Shown in pieces: positions 36,352-48,070 of a DNA stretch of 64,000 nucleotides. A model generated the notes under the pieces. That model did not search any database. It was not told the DNA's origin and saw only the letters and a list, made by a program, of their open reading frames with translations. The position numbers were made by a program, and so were the translations under genes. The stretch lies in contig JAPYXD010000581.1 of the NCBI GenBank assembly GCA_030998225.1, forward strand, positions 2,418,001 to 2,482,000, written 5' to 3'. Position 1 is the stretch's first letter. Every line of letters begins with the position of its first letter. The DNA is from Diplolepis rosae. Its lineage: Eukaryota > Arthropoda > Insecta > Hymenoptera > Diplolepididae.

Positions 36352-36409
36352 CTAATATAGCTGGAACAGCGATATTTTTCTTTGTACCAGCTACACATTT
36401 TTTTGCGTA

Positions 36410-37304
36410 TCTATAGTTCATTTTACCCTTTACTCATGATAATTCAATTTGAAATCATCAAGTTTATCGTTTCAATTCAAGTTTAAGAAAAGTCGATTTG
36501 CTGCAGTTTTAGTAAAAACCAACTCTTTTCAAGTAACAGTCCTGTGGGAACTTTGCGTCTGTTTATCGATTGATCGAATAATATTATTACAATACACGGC
36601 GTCTGTTTGGGAAAGGGTTCTCCCACGAGAGAAAAAATATCTTCAAGTAGGAATCATAAACCGTTGTATTTTGTTAAGCGAGTTATCGAAAGTACTTTGG
36701 TTGATCGTATAAAAAAATTATATATTTCCAAAAATTTTTGGTCATAACGGTTAATACAAGGGCTTTTCTTCTTCTCTTAATTGCTTTACAAAAATAGTTT
36801 CATTAATTTGATTTTCACTGAATTTTGAAAAGAAACGAATTGTTTAGTTGCTTTGGTTGAATCAAACGAGTTTTTTTCTGGGTATAGTAGAAATTCACCA
36901 GATATGAATCAATGATTTTAACTAAGTTTTAAATCTACTAAAATATCAAGTCAAGCCTCATTTTCATGCATAGTAATAATGATAAAAAATGCAAATATGA
37001 TCACGAAAGCAATATTTTCAAGGAGTGCATCACTAACGAGATGCTTTAGGGATTGTAGGGCAGGAGTTTCAACATGTGCTTGCTTTAGCTTACAAGGTAA
37101 TAAACGACGCTCTTAATAAAACTACACCAGTGTTTAGTTGATTTATCATAGCAGGAATAAAAAGATTGAAGATAGACACTAAGTACCCAGAAAGTAGGTG
37201 ATTTTATCAAGACAATAAAAAATTATACACAATTATATTAAAACGTTTTATACAGGGTCGATTTGAAAACAAAATTCAAAAAAACAAATGTATCAATAAC
37301 TGAT
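36410..37304. other. AT-rich intergenic sequence
   Basis: No gene, RNA or clear element recognised. Confidence 0.45.
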
Positions 37305-37512
37305 ATTTAAGAGTCGGTTTCATTTATACACAAACATTTTTCTACAGAAAGTGTATTTCACAAAAAATACAAAGATTTAGTTTAATCGGGAACCAAAATT
37401 CGGAAGATATTTTCCGATTCTGGTTTCTAATTAAAACAGATTTTTATATTTACTGAAAAAACATTTTCTGTAGAAAAAATTTTATGTATAAATGAAACCG
37501 ACTAATATTTAA
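37305..37512. repeat. Hairpin repeat
   Basis: 'tcggtttcatttatacac' and the complement of 'tgtataaatgaaaccga' are arms of a ~208-bp palindrome centred near 37410. Confidence 0.7.
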
Positions 37513-37584
37513 GGAAGACAATTCAGATTTTGTTTTAATTAATTTCAATTTCATTTTTCTTGTTTCCATAAACTGTTATTTAAT

Positions 37585-38297
37585 TTAAGGGGGTGTTCTC
37601 ATCGAACGGTTTCAGAAAATCGATTTTTTTTCATTTTTTCAAAGATTAGGGATCTAAGAATAGTATACCAAAAGGATTTGTTTTACTATGGCAATTGCGT
37701 CAAAAAAGTTAAACTCAATTTGTCGCTTTTTTCATTGGAAACTTTAAACGCGTTTTTCTCAAAACTACTTTTTCCAAACAGGTTCCCACAATTTCTAAGA
37801 AACTAGTAGACGGATTTTGATAAACTTTTTTTTTAAATGTGTGGAAATATACTCGCTATCGTCTGACGGACGTTTTTTCCTCTATTGTTTATAAAAAATG
37901 TTTAATGAATTTTAAAAGATGAAAAAAAGGTGAAAAAAAACGATTTTTTTTTTCTATAGTCCGCCATTTTAAAAATTGTTATGATAAGAAAAGCCTCCAT
38001 CAGACGATAACCACACTACCATAGATTAAGAAAAACATTTACTCTTGTGTTTCAGACCAGCCATTTTTGAGATTTGGTGGGAACCATCAACCAACTTTTT
38101 TTGGAAGGCCTATGTTCGCAAGGGTGCAGTGACCAAACCGTTCAAATTTTTTCATACAAGTTTTCTGAATTTTGTACTCTAAGGGGTAATAAAACTTTTT
38201 AAAAGAAACCGCATTAAAAAATCAATTATAGTTTTCTCACAGTAAAATTCCAAAAAACGCTTCGAAATACGGCCAATCCATGAGAACATCCCCTTAA
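37585..38297. mobile_element. TTAA element family 3
   Basis: TTAAGGGGGTGTTCTCAT at the left, complement of ATGAGAACATCCCCTTAA at the right; 713 bp; no conserved frame. Confidence 0.8.
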
Positions 38298-39232
38298 AGT
38301 GATGTCAATCGGTTGACGTTCTTTAAAACGACTTTTATAAATCGGTGAATTAAAATTGCTCTTTGAAAGAACTTTTACAAGTTTTAGAACCAACTTGTGG
38401 AATAGGAGACATGCATGTTTGATTAGAAGAAGTCAATGAAACTGGACTGATAGTGAAGTAAGTGGTTCCTCGAAAGATTCGACGTCTCTAAGGAGATCCA
38501 GTGAAAGGTGTACCGCTTGGAAGTAAATGAAAAGAGTGCCCTGGGTCCTTTTTTTGGTAGATTTCAGAGAACCTTGGAGTAGAAAAAAGAAGAAGAGAAA
38601 GGATTGCAAGCACCTATTCGTTCGCTCATTCACTTACTCACTCTCCTCTCACTTCTATTCTCTCCTCTCTCTGTGTGCTTTTAATTTACCGGGCGGCAGG
38701 CAAATGTTTGCGCGTACAACCTATCTCTACCCTCTCGTCTCTCTTTTCCATCCCTTACCCTTGCCATTTTCGACCCCCTGGAATCATCTACTCCTCTTTC
38801 ATTTCCAGGAACCAACGGATGAATATACCTATTGACTGACTCTGACCATCGCATAGATCGACATTGGTACCACTGGCGATAATCAATCTAAAATGTAGTC
38901 ACAGTCGTTTACCGAAGAATCGTCTCGTATTCATTCAAAAAAAATATCATCAGGAGAGAGAATGAGTAACGCTAACCTTTTATTGAATCCTAAGGCTAAT
39001 CCACTCTACCAAAGTCATTCCTTTTTTCCATAGATCTGGATAAAAAAAATTCGATCAAGAAAATGCCTTCTTCTAGGTGAAATATAAGAAATTGAAAAAT
39101 TTCTACAGTTTCGAGAAAAATAACAGAATTTTACGAGACTTCATAAGGATTCGGGCATTAAAAAATATTTATATTTAATTAAAAATAATTAAAAGTAGTG
39201 TATAGGTTGTATTGAACCTCAATTTCAACAAA
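38298..39232. other. Intergenic sequence with GC-richer islet
   Basis: A CT-rich, GC-richer islet spans about 38410-38960. No gene is recognised. Confidence 0.4.
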
Positions 39233-39288
39233 ATGGAACGTTGTTGGAAAAAATTGACTTTAGGGTCTAAAAATGATTAAATTGATTT

Positions 39289-39329
39289 AATCAAACGTTT
39301 CGGCTCATATTGGAGCCCTCATCAGACAT
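39289..39329 (-). ncRNA. Hammerhead-ribozyme-like motif, copy 4
   Basis: On the minus strand: CTGATGA, helix II GGCTC/GAGCC with loop CAATAT, GAAACGTT. Helix II differs from copies 1-3 by a compensatory A-T to G-C change. Helix I has decayed on its 5' side. Confidence 0.55.
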
Positions 39330-39429
39330 ATTTATTAAAATATTTCAAGTTGGGGAAATATTAAACATAATAACTTTTACTTACCAACTTAATAAATATT
39401 TCTTCAACAACTTGAAAGATTTTAATAAA

Positions 39430-39476
39430 TACCACTGATAAGGGCTCCGAGCGGAGCCGAAACGTCTGATTAAATC
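39430..39476 (+). ncRNA. Hammerhead-like motif, copy 5 (core mutation)
   Basis: Helix II is a perfect GGCTCC/GGAGCC with a GAGC loop and is followed by GAAACGTC, but the core reads CTGATAA instead of CTGATGA, which should abolish catalysis. Confidence 0.5.
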
Positions 39477-39479
39477 AAC

Positions 39480-40207
39480 TTAAGGGGTAACACCACTGTA
39501 GAATTTTCAAAAAATCATTTTTTCTTTTATTGGCTTAAAAGATGCTTTGAACCTTTTAAAATATGAGGCAAAAAGTCCAATTCTTGTTAAAATTAATGGT
39601 AAGTTTTCTAAGAGTAGAATTTTTTCATTTGTTCATGTCTATAACACATTTCAAAACTTCAAACGCGTTTTTCTCGAAATATGATTTTTCAAAACGGCAC
39701 GCAGCATAACTCTAACAATTTGTAATCTTTTTATTTGAAAATTTAACCTCAACTTTGAAATAACATTTCAAAGTAAACCGCCTGGGGGACTTTCGATAAG
39801 TTAATTTAAACAATATTTATTAACAAGTGACTGTCTTTTTTTGTGAAAATTGAACGACTTTATATAAACACTCGTCAATTACACAAAAATCAATATTTCT
39901 AAAATTCCCTTCGCGGTTCACTAGCTACACTCATGTAGATTAGATAGATTTTTTTTCTTTTTTCCAGCTTCAAATTCGCACCAGGTGTAGTGCGTGCCGT
40001 AGATCGCCTTAAATTCAACATGCCTCGGGACAATTGCTGCAGTCTCGCCATTTTGTAATATTTTCCTGCAAAATTTTTTTGTAGAATACTTAAATATATG
40101 CTCAATAACTAACCCAAGTATTACTTCTATATCACTTTTCCTTCCGCCCAAATAAATTGTCAAAAAAACGCTTTTTCTTAGGCCCTTACAGTGGTTTTAC
40201 CCCTTAA
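39480..40207. mobile_element. TTAA element family 2, copy 2 (longest)
   Basis: TTAA at 39480-39483 and 40204-40207 with TIR GGGGTAACACCACTG. At 728 bp it carries 139 bp near its left end that copies 1 and 3 lack. Its insertion point matches a TTAA in the intact opposite arm of the host palindrome. Confidence 0.88.
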
Positions 40208-40254
40208 TCATTTTTGGACCCTAAAGCCAATTTTTTCCAACAACGAACCATTTT

Positions 40255-42170
40255 ATTTTTAATTAAAAATGTTTTTTAATTTTTATAGAACAGTTTTCTG
40301 GAATTTAGGATTGACTTTTATTTAAATAAAAACCTTTAAATTCTAAAAGAAATTATATTCGTTTTGCTTTATAATGAAAGTAAAAGATTTTATTGTTGCA
40401 AGATGTTTAAATTTTGAGAAATAAAAGGAGATTCTAGTTTTAAAATAATATTAAATTAGATATTTCTGGTTATTTTAGATAATGGAGCATTTTAAAATCG
40501 GAGTTAAAAATTAAAAAAATTTGAAGGACGGGTAAGATAAGTCGATAATCATACTACTCGATATGGCAATTACGACCAAGCGCCTTCATAATTACATTTT
40601 GGGTCATAAAAGTAACAACCGAGTGTGTTTACAACCGGTGTAAATCACATCTGAACACGGTTTATCGGCGACATGGTGGCTGACACCATGTTTGTTCGGC
40701 GACAGAGGACTTGCCGACCGCCTAAAGATCTCGCTTAACTTGTTTGCGCACACCTATCGCCCTTTATAATAGCTTCGTGATGTATATTCTATAATTAAAC
40801 TACACTTAAATTTCTTCTACTATCAAATGACCTGAAATTACAACATTTTTTAATTATTCATTCAAACAAACTGATTCTCGCCTTAAATAATAATTATAAA
40901 AAATAAATATAAACAATATAACTTTGTTTTAACTGAAGCTAAAGCGGAAATAGAAATATGTAAGTAAAATGAATTAATTGTCCCCTTTAAAGTAGATTAT
41001 TCAAAATAATAATCATAAATACACCATATTTACAGGTTTCACAACATAATAAAAGACATTTTTCAACTCATTCGACGTTCTCACGATAAATAAGAAATGA
41101 ATAATAAATATGGTCAAGTTGACATAATTTGAAACTAATTATTCCGCGCAACCATTACACGAACTTTTTCAGCGCGATGAGCTTTCGATGTCCGGCGTTT
41201 TAGTTTCCGGTCACGTGGACGAGCGTAGGTAAAAAGAGGGTCAAATGCTCTAAACGTTTATTACGTGTCGTATATCAAGACTGAAGCGCGTGGCTTCGAT
41301 TCATAATTACATGTCACATAACCCTTATATTTTATTCTTTTATCATCCATCTTAACTGTTATTTTGACTGTTCACATCTCTAATTCATTCTGATATTTAA
41401 TTGTTCTAGAAAATAAAACGTCTCTTTATGTATAAAAACTTTTTGGATTATTTAATGTCATATAACTTTTAAATTAGAGAATTACATTTTCTAAATTATG
41501 AGAATTTCGAAATTATGTGAAAAAAATTCTGAAGAAAATAATAATCTCTAACTTTTCGAATGAAAAATAAAGGGAAAGTATGAGATTGTGCCTTAAACTT
41601 ATAAATACCCATTATTTAGGTAGGGGAATCAGCTTTTTTTTTAAATTAGAAGTATTTAAGAAATTTATTTCAAAAATAGCTCTTTAGACATGGAACCTTG
41701 TTCAAAATACAAAATGATATTTAAAATAAGAATTTTGCTAATTTCTCGTGTCTAAATCTTCAATTTTGAATAACTTTGTAACATTGAAGATATAGTGAAT
41801 GTAATATTGAGGGTCTACAAGAATGACTGTCTTTGAAGCATCGCAAGGTAAAGGATCGAGCACTTGGAACCGGGGTGGGTTCTGAGTGAAAGGGGTAAGC
41901 GGCAAAAGCCTCTTTGAAGTGCACTGGTTAGAAGATGAATTCGTGCGTTTTCTGGTAAAATGAAGGGTGTATCAGTCGTTCCTAGAGGGACAAGATGCAA
42001 ACACTATAAGACGGAAAAGTTTATTAATGACGCAAAGTTGGATCTTGGTATACTTAACAACAAAAAAACTTCTAATATGATAAGACTCTTAACGAAGTAC
42101 AAAATTTAAAAGCGTACAATTATAAAAAGGTACAAATTAATGATTACAAGATCACAAGAAATACACGGAA
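40255..42170. other. Gene-poor region with GC-richer islets
   Basis: Islets at about 40540-40800 and 41140-41310 are GC-richer; neither codes for a recognisable protein. Confidence 0.35.
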
Positions 42171-42317
42171 ATTACATACGACCGCTTTATTAATAAAATT
42201 ATAATTTTAACAAATTTTCCGGAGAAGACATTAATGCGTTACATTTTCCTGCATTGCTCTCATCTCTGGAAAATTTATTAAAATTATTATTGTATTAATA
42301 AAGCGGTCGTATGTAAT
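42171..42317. mobile_element. Small MITE
   Basis: 'attacatacgaccgcttt' and its exact complement bound 147 bp; the arms extend through 'attaataaaatt'. Confidence 0.75.
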
Positions 42318-42548
42318 TGGTAACGTCAGACTATACAGCACAGTCTTAAGAGATTCAGAAAAGGTATTTCTTAAATGATAAAAATCTGAATAGGCCAGAC
42401 AATTAAAAAATTGCCTAATATTATTTATGCCTCAAATTATCATTTTCTTATTCTTTCCTTTTATCTACTGACCAAATAAAGAAATATCATGAGATTAATT
42501 AAAATTCTCCGAAGAGAATTTAAAAATCTCCAATCCATGATACTGATT

Positions 42549-42705
42549 ATTTCAAATTAATTAGTTGAGTTTGAAATTTCTGCCACTGCCTACATTATCG
42601 GAGAATCACTAGTCGCGTATCAGACAGGATACGTTGCCGACAGGTGTCCTCGTAGACAATTTCAAACTCTTGAAAGTGGCAGAAATTTCATAATTAATTT
42701 GAAAT
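42549..42705. repeat. Hairpin repeat
   Basis: 'atttcaaattaatta' and its complement are outer arms, followed inward by 'tgaaatttctgccact' and 'agtggcagaaatttca'; GC-richer unique centre. Confidence 0.7.
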
Positions 42706-42785
42706 CATTTATAGCCGCAAGGCTGAGCCACTAGGCGATATAAGGAGATCTTCCTGTGGAGAAAGAGATGTCGAGCGCCTGTGTA

Positions 42786-45097
42786 CACGGAAAAAACAGT
42801 ATAGCTGTTCGACCTATACCGGTATGTAGTGTCTCGACCCATGCGGTATAGGTGAGACAACTATTGAGACTATTAAATTAGCATGCAACACTGGCGGTCA
42901 TTTCACGAACTACACAATATGGCCGTATCTAGAGTTCTAAATTTCTCGGACATTTAAAATCCGGTCACGTTCTCGTGACTGTGACCGTCATTTTAAGACA
43001 ACTTGAGAATTTACAGAGAATTTAAGAGAATTTTACCATACTTTCACCAATATTTTCTTTATCATTAAACCTTATAATATTGTAAATTTATTTTCATAGC
43101 GCCTCCTTTGAAAATCCGATTTTCGGTACCTGTAGAGCAGGTTGAAACTACGATTTTCAACCCTAGGGATGAAAGTCGCTGTTTCAACCCGCTCCACAGT
43201 TACAGTCAATCAGATTCTCAAAAGAGTTGCTATAAAAAATAGTATACATTACTCGAAACAAAACACAGAGAAAGCATTTCGTGTGATTGCAGCCCTCGTT
43301 TCACTCGGGCAGCAAACTTCACGCTCATGCAATCGCTCTGTTTCGCCCCTTGTAATGTAATATACTATTCCAAACACTATGAATTGCAATAGTGAAGGTT
43401 TCATAAAAATAAACTACGAAAATGTCAAGTTTTATCGAAATTCAATATAAAAAAAAAATTTTTTATAGCCATTATATTAAATTCAAACATAAAGAACAAG
43501 TAATTCAAGTTTTCTTCGCACGAATTACGCTTTGATTTAAATAATTGTTTGACAGTTTCGGGAAAGTTTATGCACTTTTTTAAGTGCTCTATTTGTCGAG
43601 TGGCATGCTTTATGTACATCTGATCACAGTATTTGCACTTGAAAGAAGCTTTATTTTATTTATCAATAATTTTTAAAAAAAAATTCCAAACTATATTCTT
43701 TTTTTTTCCATTTTTATTGCGCACGTTACACGAACTTCCAGAACAAAGCATTTATCAAAAACAATTGAAAGCTTGAACCGTTACGGAAAAATATTTTTAA
43801 ATTCTCATAAATTCTCGAAGAGCACATTCATCAGAGAAATTCTCAGTCATATTCCCGTGCTCCCAGACATATTCTCGGTCACATAAACTCTTTAGAACTC
43901 TAGCCGTACCACGGACAAACGTCAATGTTGTCATAAGGAGTAATTGAGTTATTTGCTTTTTTATTTTGTAATCAATTCCGTGTTGTGAATTTTTAATCGA
44001 TACCGTGTCATAAATAAAATGGAATTCCCGACCGGGTATAGGAAAGCAAGCGGTGGTGGACGCTGTTGCGTTCCAAATTGTGAATCCATGAAGAGAAAAA
44101 GTAACAATATTAGTTTTCATACCGTGCCAGCACGAAATAGCGTTCAAAAAGTTGAACAAAAGAATTTATTCGGTGATTCCGAATACGTCAATAAACGAGC
44201 TGAGTGGCTAAAGATTCTAAAAGTTAAAGACGAGGAAAAGGAACTTTTAGTTTGTTCGCTGCACATTGCAAAAAACGACCACAGTTTTCCAGGTAATTAA
44301 TTACGTTTAAAATATAATAAATATTAATAAATATTTTTCATTTTAAAAACATATACAACACATACCGGTTACAAAACAGCAAGACAGCTACGATGTGCTT
44401 GCAACAGTGGCTTGAGCCGACTTTGCAGGAGCAATCCATCTTTTTAATGAAAATGTCATTGTTTTTTAAGTAAACAAACGATTCAATTCAGAATTTATAA
44501 TTTCTTGGCCTTCGCGCATATTTCGCGTTGTAGGAGTTGCTGCAGTGTATCTGCATAACTTCTCCAGCGATATCGTCAATATTTTTCGGCTTCACTCGCG
44601 TAATTGGGAAAAATCGTGATTTTACCTATACTTACAATGATATTTTGTCCGTGGTAGCGGCCATACTTGCTTCGGCACAACAGCGCCGCTGTTCCCGCGG
44701 TGGTAGTTTTTTTCGTCAATACTGGTTTGCCGCGCGACCTATACATTGCTTCGCAGGCTTCGCATGCACGCGACTCTAACCTCGAAATGAGAAAGAAGTG
44801 TCGTTTTTTCGAAGCGTTTGTCGATTTGTTTGGAGCATTGTTTCTTTCTTTGAAAGATCATTTTTACGTATCGCGTATTGTTTTATCACACACGAAAATT
44901 CACAAGAGCGATAACGATGGCATAATATTTTGTTTATGATCGCTATACATTGTATTGTCATATCAACGACCTTTTATAGCTGTCTCACCTATACTCGTAT
45001 AGTTCTGAGGACCATACCGTAGCATTGGTCTGATAGCAATATTTTCTGGTTCTGAGGACCAAAATATAGTTCTCTTAGCTATACTGTTTTTTCAATG
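42786..45097 (+). mobile_element. CAC-terminal element carrying a THAP exon
   Basis: The ends CACGGAAAAAACAGTATAG and (complement) CATTGAAAAAACAGTATAG are inverted, with TA on both sides (42784-42785, 45098-45099). The 2312-bp body holds a THAP-coding exon but no transposase catalytic domain that I can see. Confidence 0.75.
44019..44292 (+). CDS. THAP-domain exon inside CAC-type element
   Basis: From ATG 44019 (MEFPTGYRK) the frame shows a C2CH THAP finger: CVPNC at about residues 17-21, SFHTVP, W in AEWLKIL, and VCSLHI supplying the last Cys and His. A donor (ccag|gtaatt) ends the exon at 44292; three codons later the frame stops. No downstream exon was found. THAP fingers are the DNA-binding part of P-type transposases and of related transposon proteins, so it may be the element's own protein or a captured host exon. 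It is not closely similar to the THAP gene at 16060. Confidence 0.6.
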
Positions 45098-45387
45098 TAA
45101 CTTAGTGGTTAGAGCACTCGACCGACAATCGAAAGACCTGGGCTCGAATCCCAGTGCAGTCGAAAGCGTCTTTTTTTCCACAGAAAGATTTTCAAACTTC
45201 TTTACTATACTGATTATTATTTATAAATTATTAAAATTTTAATAGGTCGAAATTTCACTAGATTTTCATTAGAATCAAATGCTAGGAACAATGGTAAATA
45301 TCGTAAGAGTCACGGTTTTGATCTTCTGATTTAGATCGTTTTAAAACCATGAAAAGAAATATAATCTATGCAATTTTTTCTTGTGGT

Positions 45388-45972
45388 TTAAAGGGTAACA
45401 CGGCTGTAGAATTTTCAAAACTTCAAACGCCTTTAGTCTCGAAATATAATTTTTCAAAACGGCACGCAGCATAACTCTAACAATTTTCAATCTTTTTATT
45501 TGAAAATTTAACCTCAACCTTGAAATAACATTTCAAAGTGAACCACGTAGGGGACTTTCTTAGGGGACGTTAATTTAAACAATATTTATTAAGAAGTGAC
45601 TGTCTCTTTTTTTTTGTGAAAATTGAACGACTTTATTCAAATACTTGCCAATTGCACAAAAATCAATATTTCTAAAATCCCCTTCGCGGTTCACTATCTA
45701 CACTCATGTAGATTACATAGATTTTTTTTCTTTTTTCCACCTTCAAATTCGCACCAGTTGTAATGCGTGCCACAGATCGCCTCAAATTCAACATGCCTCG
45801 GGACAATTGCTACAGTGTCGCCATTTTGTAATATTTTCCTGCAAAATTTTTTTATAATATACTTAAATATATGCTCAATAACTACTCCAAGTATTATTTC
45901 TTTATCACCTTTTCTTCCACCCAAAAAAATTGTCAAAAAAACGCTTTTCTTTTTCTTAACGAACTTGCAGCT
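45388..45972. mobile_element. TTAA element family 2, copy 3 (decayed ends)
   Basis: The left end TTAAAGGGTAACACGGCTG is intact apart from changes; the right terminus has drifted ('cgaacttgcag'). The body matches copies at 30973 and 39480. Confidence 0.75.
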
Positions 45973-46661
45973 CTAAAATCAAATCTATAGATTTTACAAT
46001 TAACTTTCTTCCACGAATACAATGTGAAGTATTTGATAAATTTGTTTCGATTTTTTATTCAAACGCAATCATGTCAAGCAATATGCCAATAACTACGGGA
46101 ATCACTATAGACTAGTTGTCGTTCCGCCCTTTCATATTTAATTCAGTTAATACGTCAGTACTACATCAAGGGGTAGTTATACGGTTGTTCTGTCGATCGA
46201 AGGGTTCAGCTTTGGGCAACCTGGGTTATTATACTGCATTTTCACGGAACGGGGGTGGTTAATGCTTGCCTCATTGTCGACGCATCATCGTCTATAATTC
46301 ACTTAAACGGACCAACGAGCTCCCTTCTTTCGTCATGCTCACTTAGCACGCCAATGTTTTAATTGTGTCAGATGCCATTAGGTAGTTCATGTGTCCATCA
46401 AAGCTTCATTTTAAAAAGTCATTTTTTCCGCAGACAATTTAATCTCATAGCACAGGCATTTCCATCCTAAAAAGAGAACAGTATCTTATTAGACTTGTTA
46501 AACAAAAAACCATAGTAAAAAATATAAAAACGTTTTAAAGCAATAATTCACGGCCCATTGTCATACCATTTTTGAAAAGCTTCCAGGCTTTAAAATCAAC
46601 TCCCATAAAAAAAATATATTCATTAATTTTGCTGAAGTATCTGAATGAATCTGTAACAGTG
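45973..46661. other. Intergenic sequence with GC-richer islet
   Basis: A unique GC-richer islet spans about 46080-46400; no reading frame or RNA is recognised. Confidence 0.4.
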
Positions 46662-47042
46662 CACTCAGAAAAAAGATTTGATTGAATCAAAGAAAATTAT
46701 TTGTTTGAATGACTTTCTTTGATTTAAAGAAATGATTTGTTTAAATGAAATAAAATTTGTTTGATTCAAACAAAATATCTTTGAACCAAATAAATATTTG
46801 TTTGAATCAAATTAATTTTTCCTCAAAATAAAGAAATTAATGCATTGATATATGGTCAAAGATATAATTTGTTTGATTCAAGGCAGAAATTTATTTGATT
46901 CGAACAAATATTTATTTGCTCCAAAGATATTTTGTAAGAATCAAACAAATTTTGTTTCATTAAAACAAAAAATTTCTTTACATCAAAGAAAGTGTTTCAA
47001 ACAAATAATTTTTTTGATTCAATCAAATATTTTTTCTGAGTG
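46662..47042. mobile_element. CAC-terminal MITE, 381 bp
   Basis: CACTCAGAAAAAAGATTTG at the left and the complement CACTCAGAAAAAATATTTG at the right; TG on each side (46660-46661, 47043-47044). It is the uninterrupted counterpart of 3176-4357. Confidence 0.85.
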
Positions 47043-47085
47043 TGTTAGAGACATGTAACTTGGAGTAAAGCAACTTATAACTGTG

Positions 47086-47104
47086 CCCCCCCCCCCCCCC
47101 CCCC
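47086..47104. repeat. Poly-C run of 19
   Basis: A homopolymer in an otherwise AT-rich context; its length is unreliable in any assembly. Confidence 0.9.
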
Positions 47105-47129
47105 GAAAGGAAAGCTTCGGAGGTCCCTT

Positions 47130-48070
47130 TTAAGGATGTAGTTTAGTCACGGTACTAAAAAAAGGCTATTTTTGTGAATTTTTTGTAAGCATTCTATGAA
47201 AGATATGGATATGAAAGTAATTAGGTTTGATATATATATATTTATTAATTTCAGCTAACATAGCCCAGAAATGGACTTGGTTTCATTTTTACATTTTTTA
47301 CTTAATCTTATTTATAAAGTATACATTATAAATCTATATTTTTGCCTTTACATAATATATTTTTATTTCTATACATATATATCTTTATCTTTTATTAGCA
47401 TTTGAATATATTTACGTGTTTATATCGATACATTCTATCACATATTTATTAGGTTTGATAAATAAAGTCAAAAAATGTAAGAGTAAACTTTGTTTCATTT
47501 AATTTTTTTAATTTTTGTGTACGAAAATCGAAGTTGAATGCAACACCATAAAAATTAGAGGTTGATGGATTCGCAACATGATATCTCTGCAAAGGTTTAT
47601 CTAAAACAAAAAAATCAAACTGTTTTCGATTTAGTATAATACTGGCAACAAGATGAGCCACAAACATCAATTCTTATGAAAAAATAATGATTAATCATTT
47701 TTTGAACAAAATGGCGGCAAAAAAAGGCATTTATTGCAGTGTTTTTTGCGAAAAAAATTAGTAAAACTCAAAATTTTCACACGGCTGAGGTACATCCTGT
47801 AGCTTTGTATGTGGCTTTATATGTGGTTTAAATTTCATGAGATTTGGTCAACTGGTTTTGAAAAAATCGTGTGGCGCGTCTGTAAAAATGTTGTTTGGAG
47901 AAAAACGCGTTAAAATTTTTTTATAATGAAAAACCATAAAAAAATCTTAGCTAAAGCTAATCTGCGATGCCCGCACCGTATGAAGTACCTTCTGCAATAC
48001 TTTTGGATGACTATACTTTCGAAAAATGGAAAAAATAAATCAAATTTTTGAAAGTGCTCCACATCCTTAA
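47130..48070. mobile_element. TTAA element, about 940 bp
   Basis: TTAAGGATGTAG at the left and the complement of 'ctccacatccttaa' at the right. Its right TTAA (48067-48070) is the left TTAA of the next element. No transposase frame is visible. Confidence 0.6.

Larger units (their letters stand above)
35437..36409. mobile_element. CAC-terminal element split by a hAT insertion
   Basis: The ends CACGGAAAGAAATGTGTAGC and (complement) TACGCAAAAAAATGTGTAGC are inverted. Without the hAT at 35535-36351 the element is only about 150 bp. Confidence 0.7.
39233..40254. repeat. Hammerhead-bearing palindrome interrupted by a TTAA element
   Basis: The left arm 'gttgttggaaaaaattgact' through 'ttaatcaaacgtttcggctc' is mirrored on the right, ending 'ccaattttttccaacaacg'. 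The right arm is broken at a TTAA by the family 2 element at 39480-40207. Each arm holds one ribozyme-like motif. Confidence 0.8.
42777..45161 (+). pseudogene. tRNA-like unit split by a transposon
   Basis: Joining 42777-42785 to 45100-45161 gives 71 nt with a tRNA fold: acceptor GCCTGTG/TGCAGTC (two wobbles, one mismatch), a D arm, an anticodon stem around loop CCGACAA, and a perfect T stem CTGGG/CCCAG with loop CTCGAAT. A T7 run follows at 45171. C replaces the universal U33, so it is more likely a tRNA-derived SINE head than a working tRNA. The insertion sits at TA of positions 8-9. Confidence 0.6.

Noticed and set aside
45100..45161. A functional tRNA gene (Val-GAC by loop position)
   Set aside because: The acceptor half is 2.3 kb away across an insertion and position 33 is C, so it is called a tRNA-like pseudogene.
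47086..47104. The poly-C run as a functional element
   Set aside because: Long homopolymers are prone to assembly error and nothing around it suggests a role.
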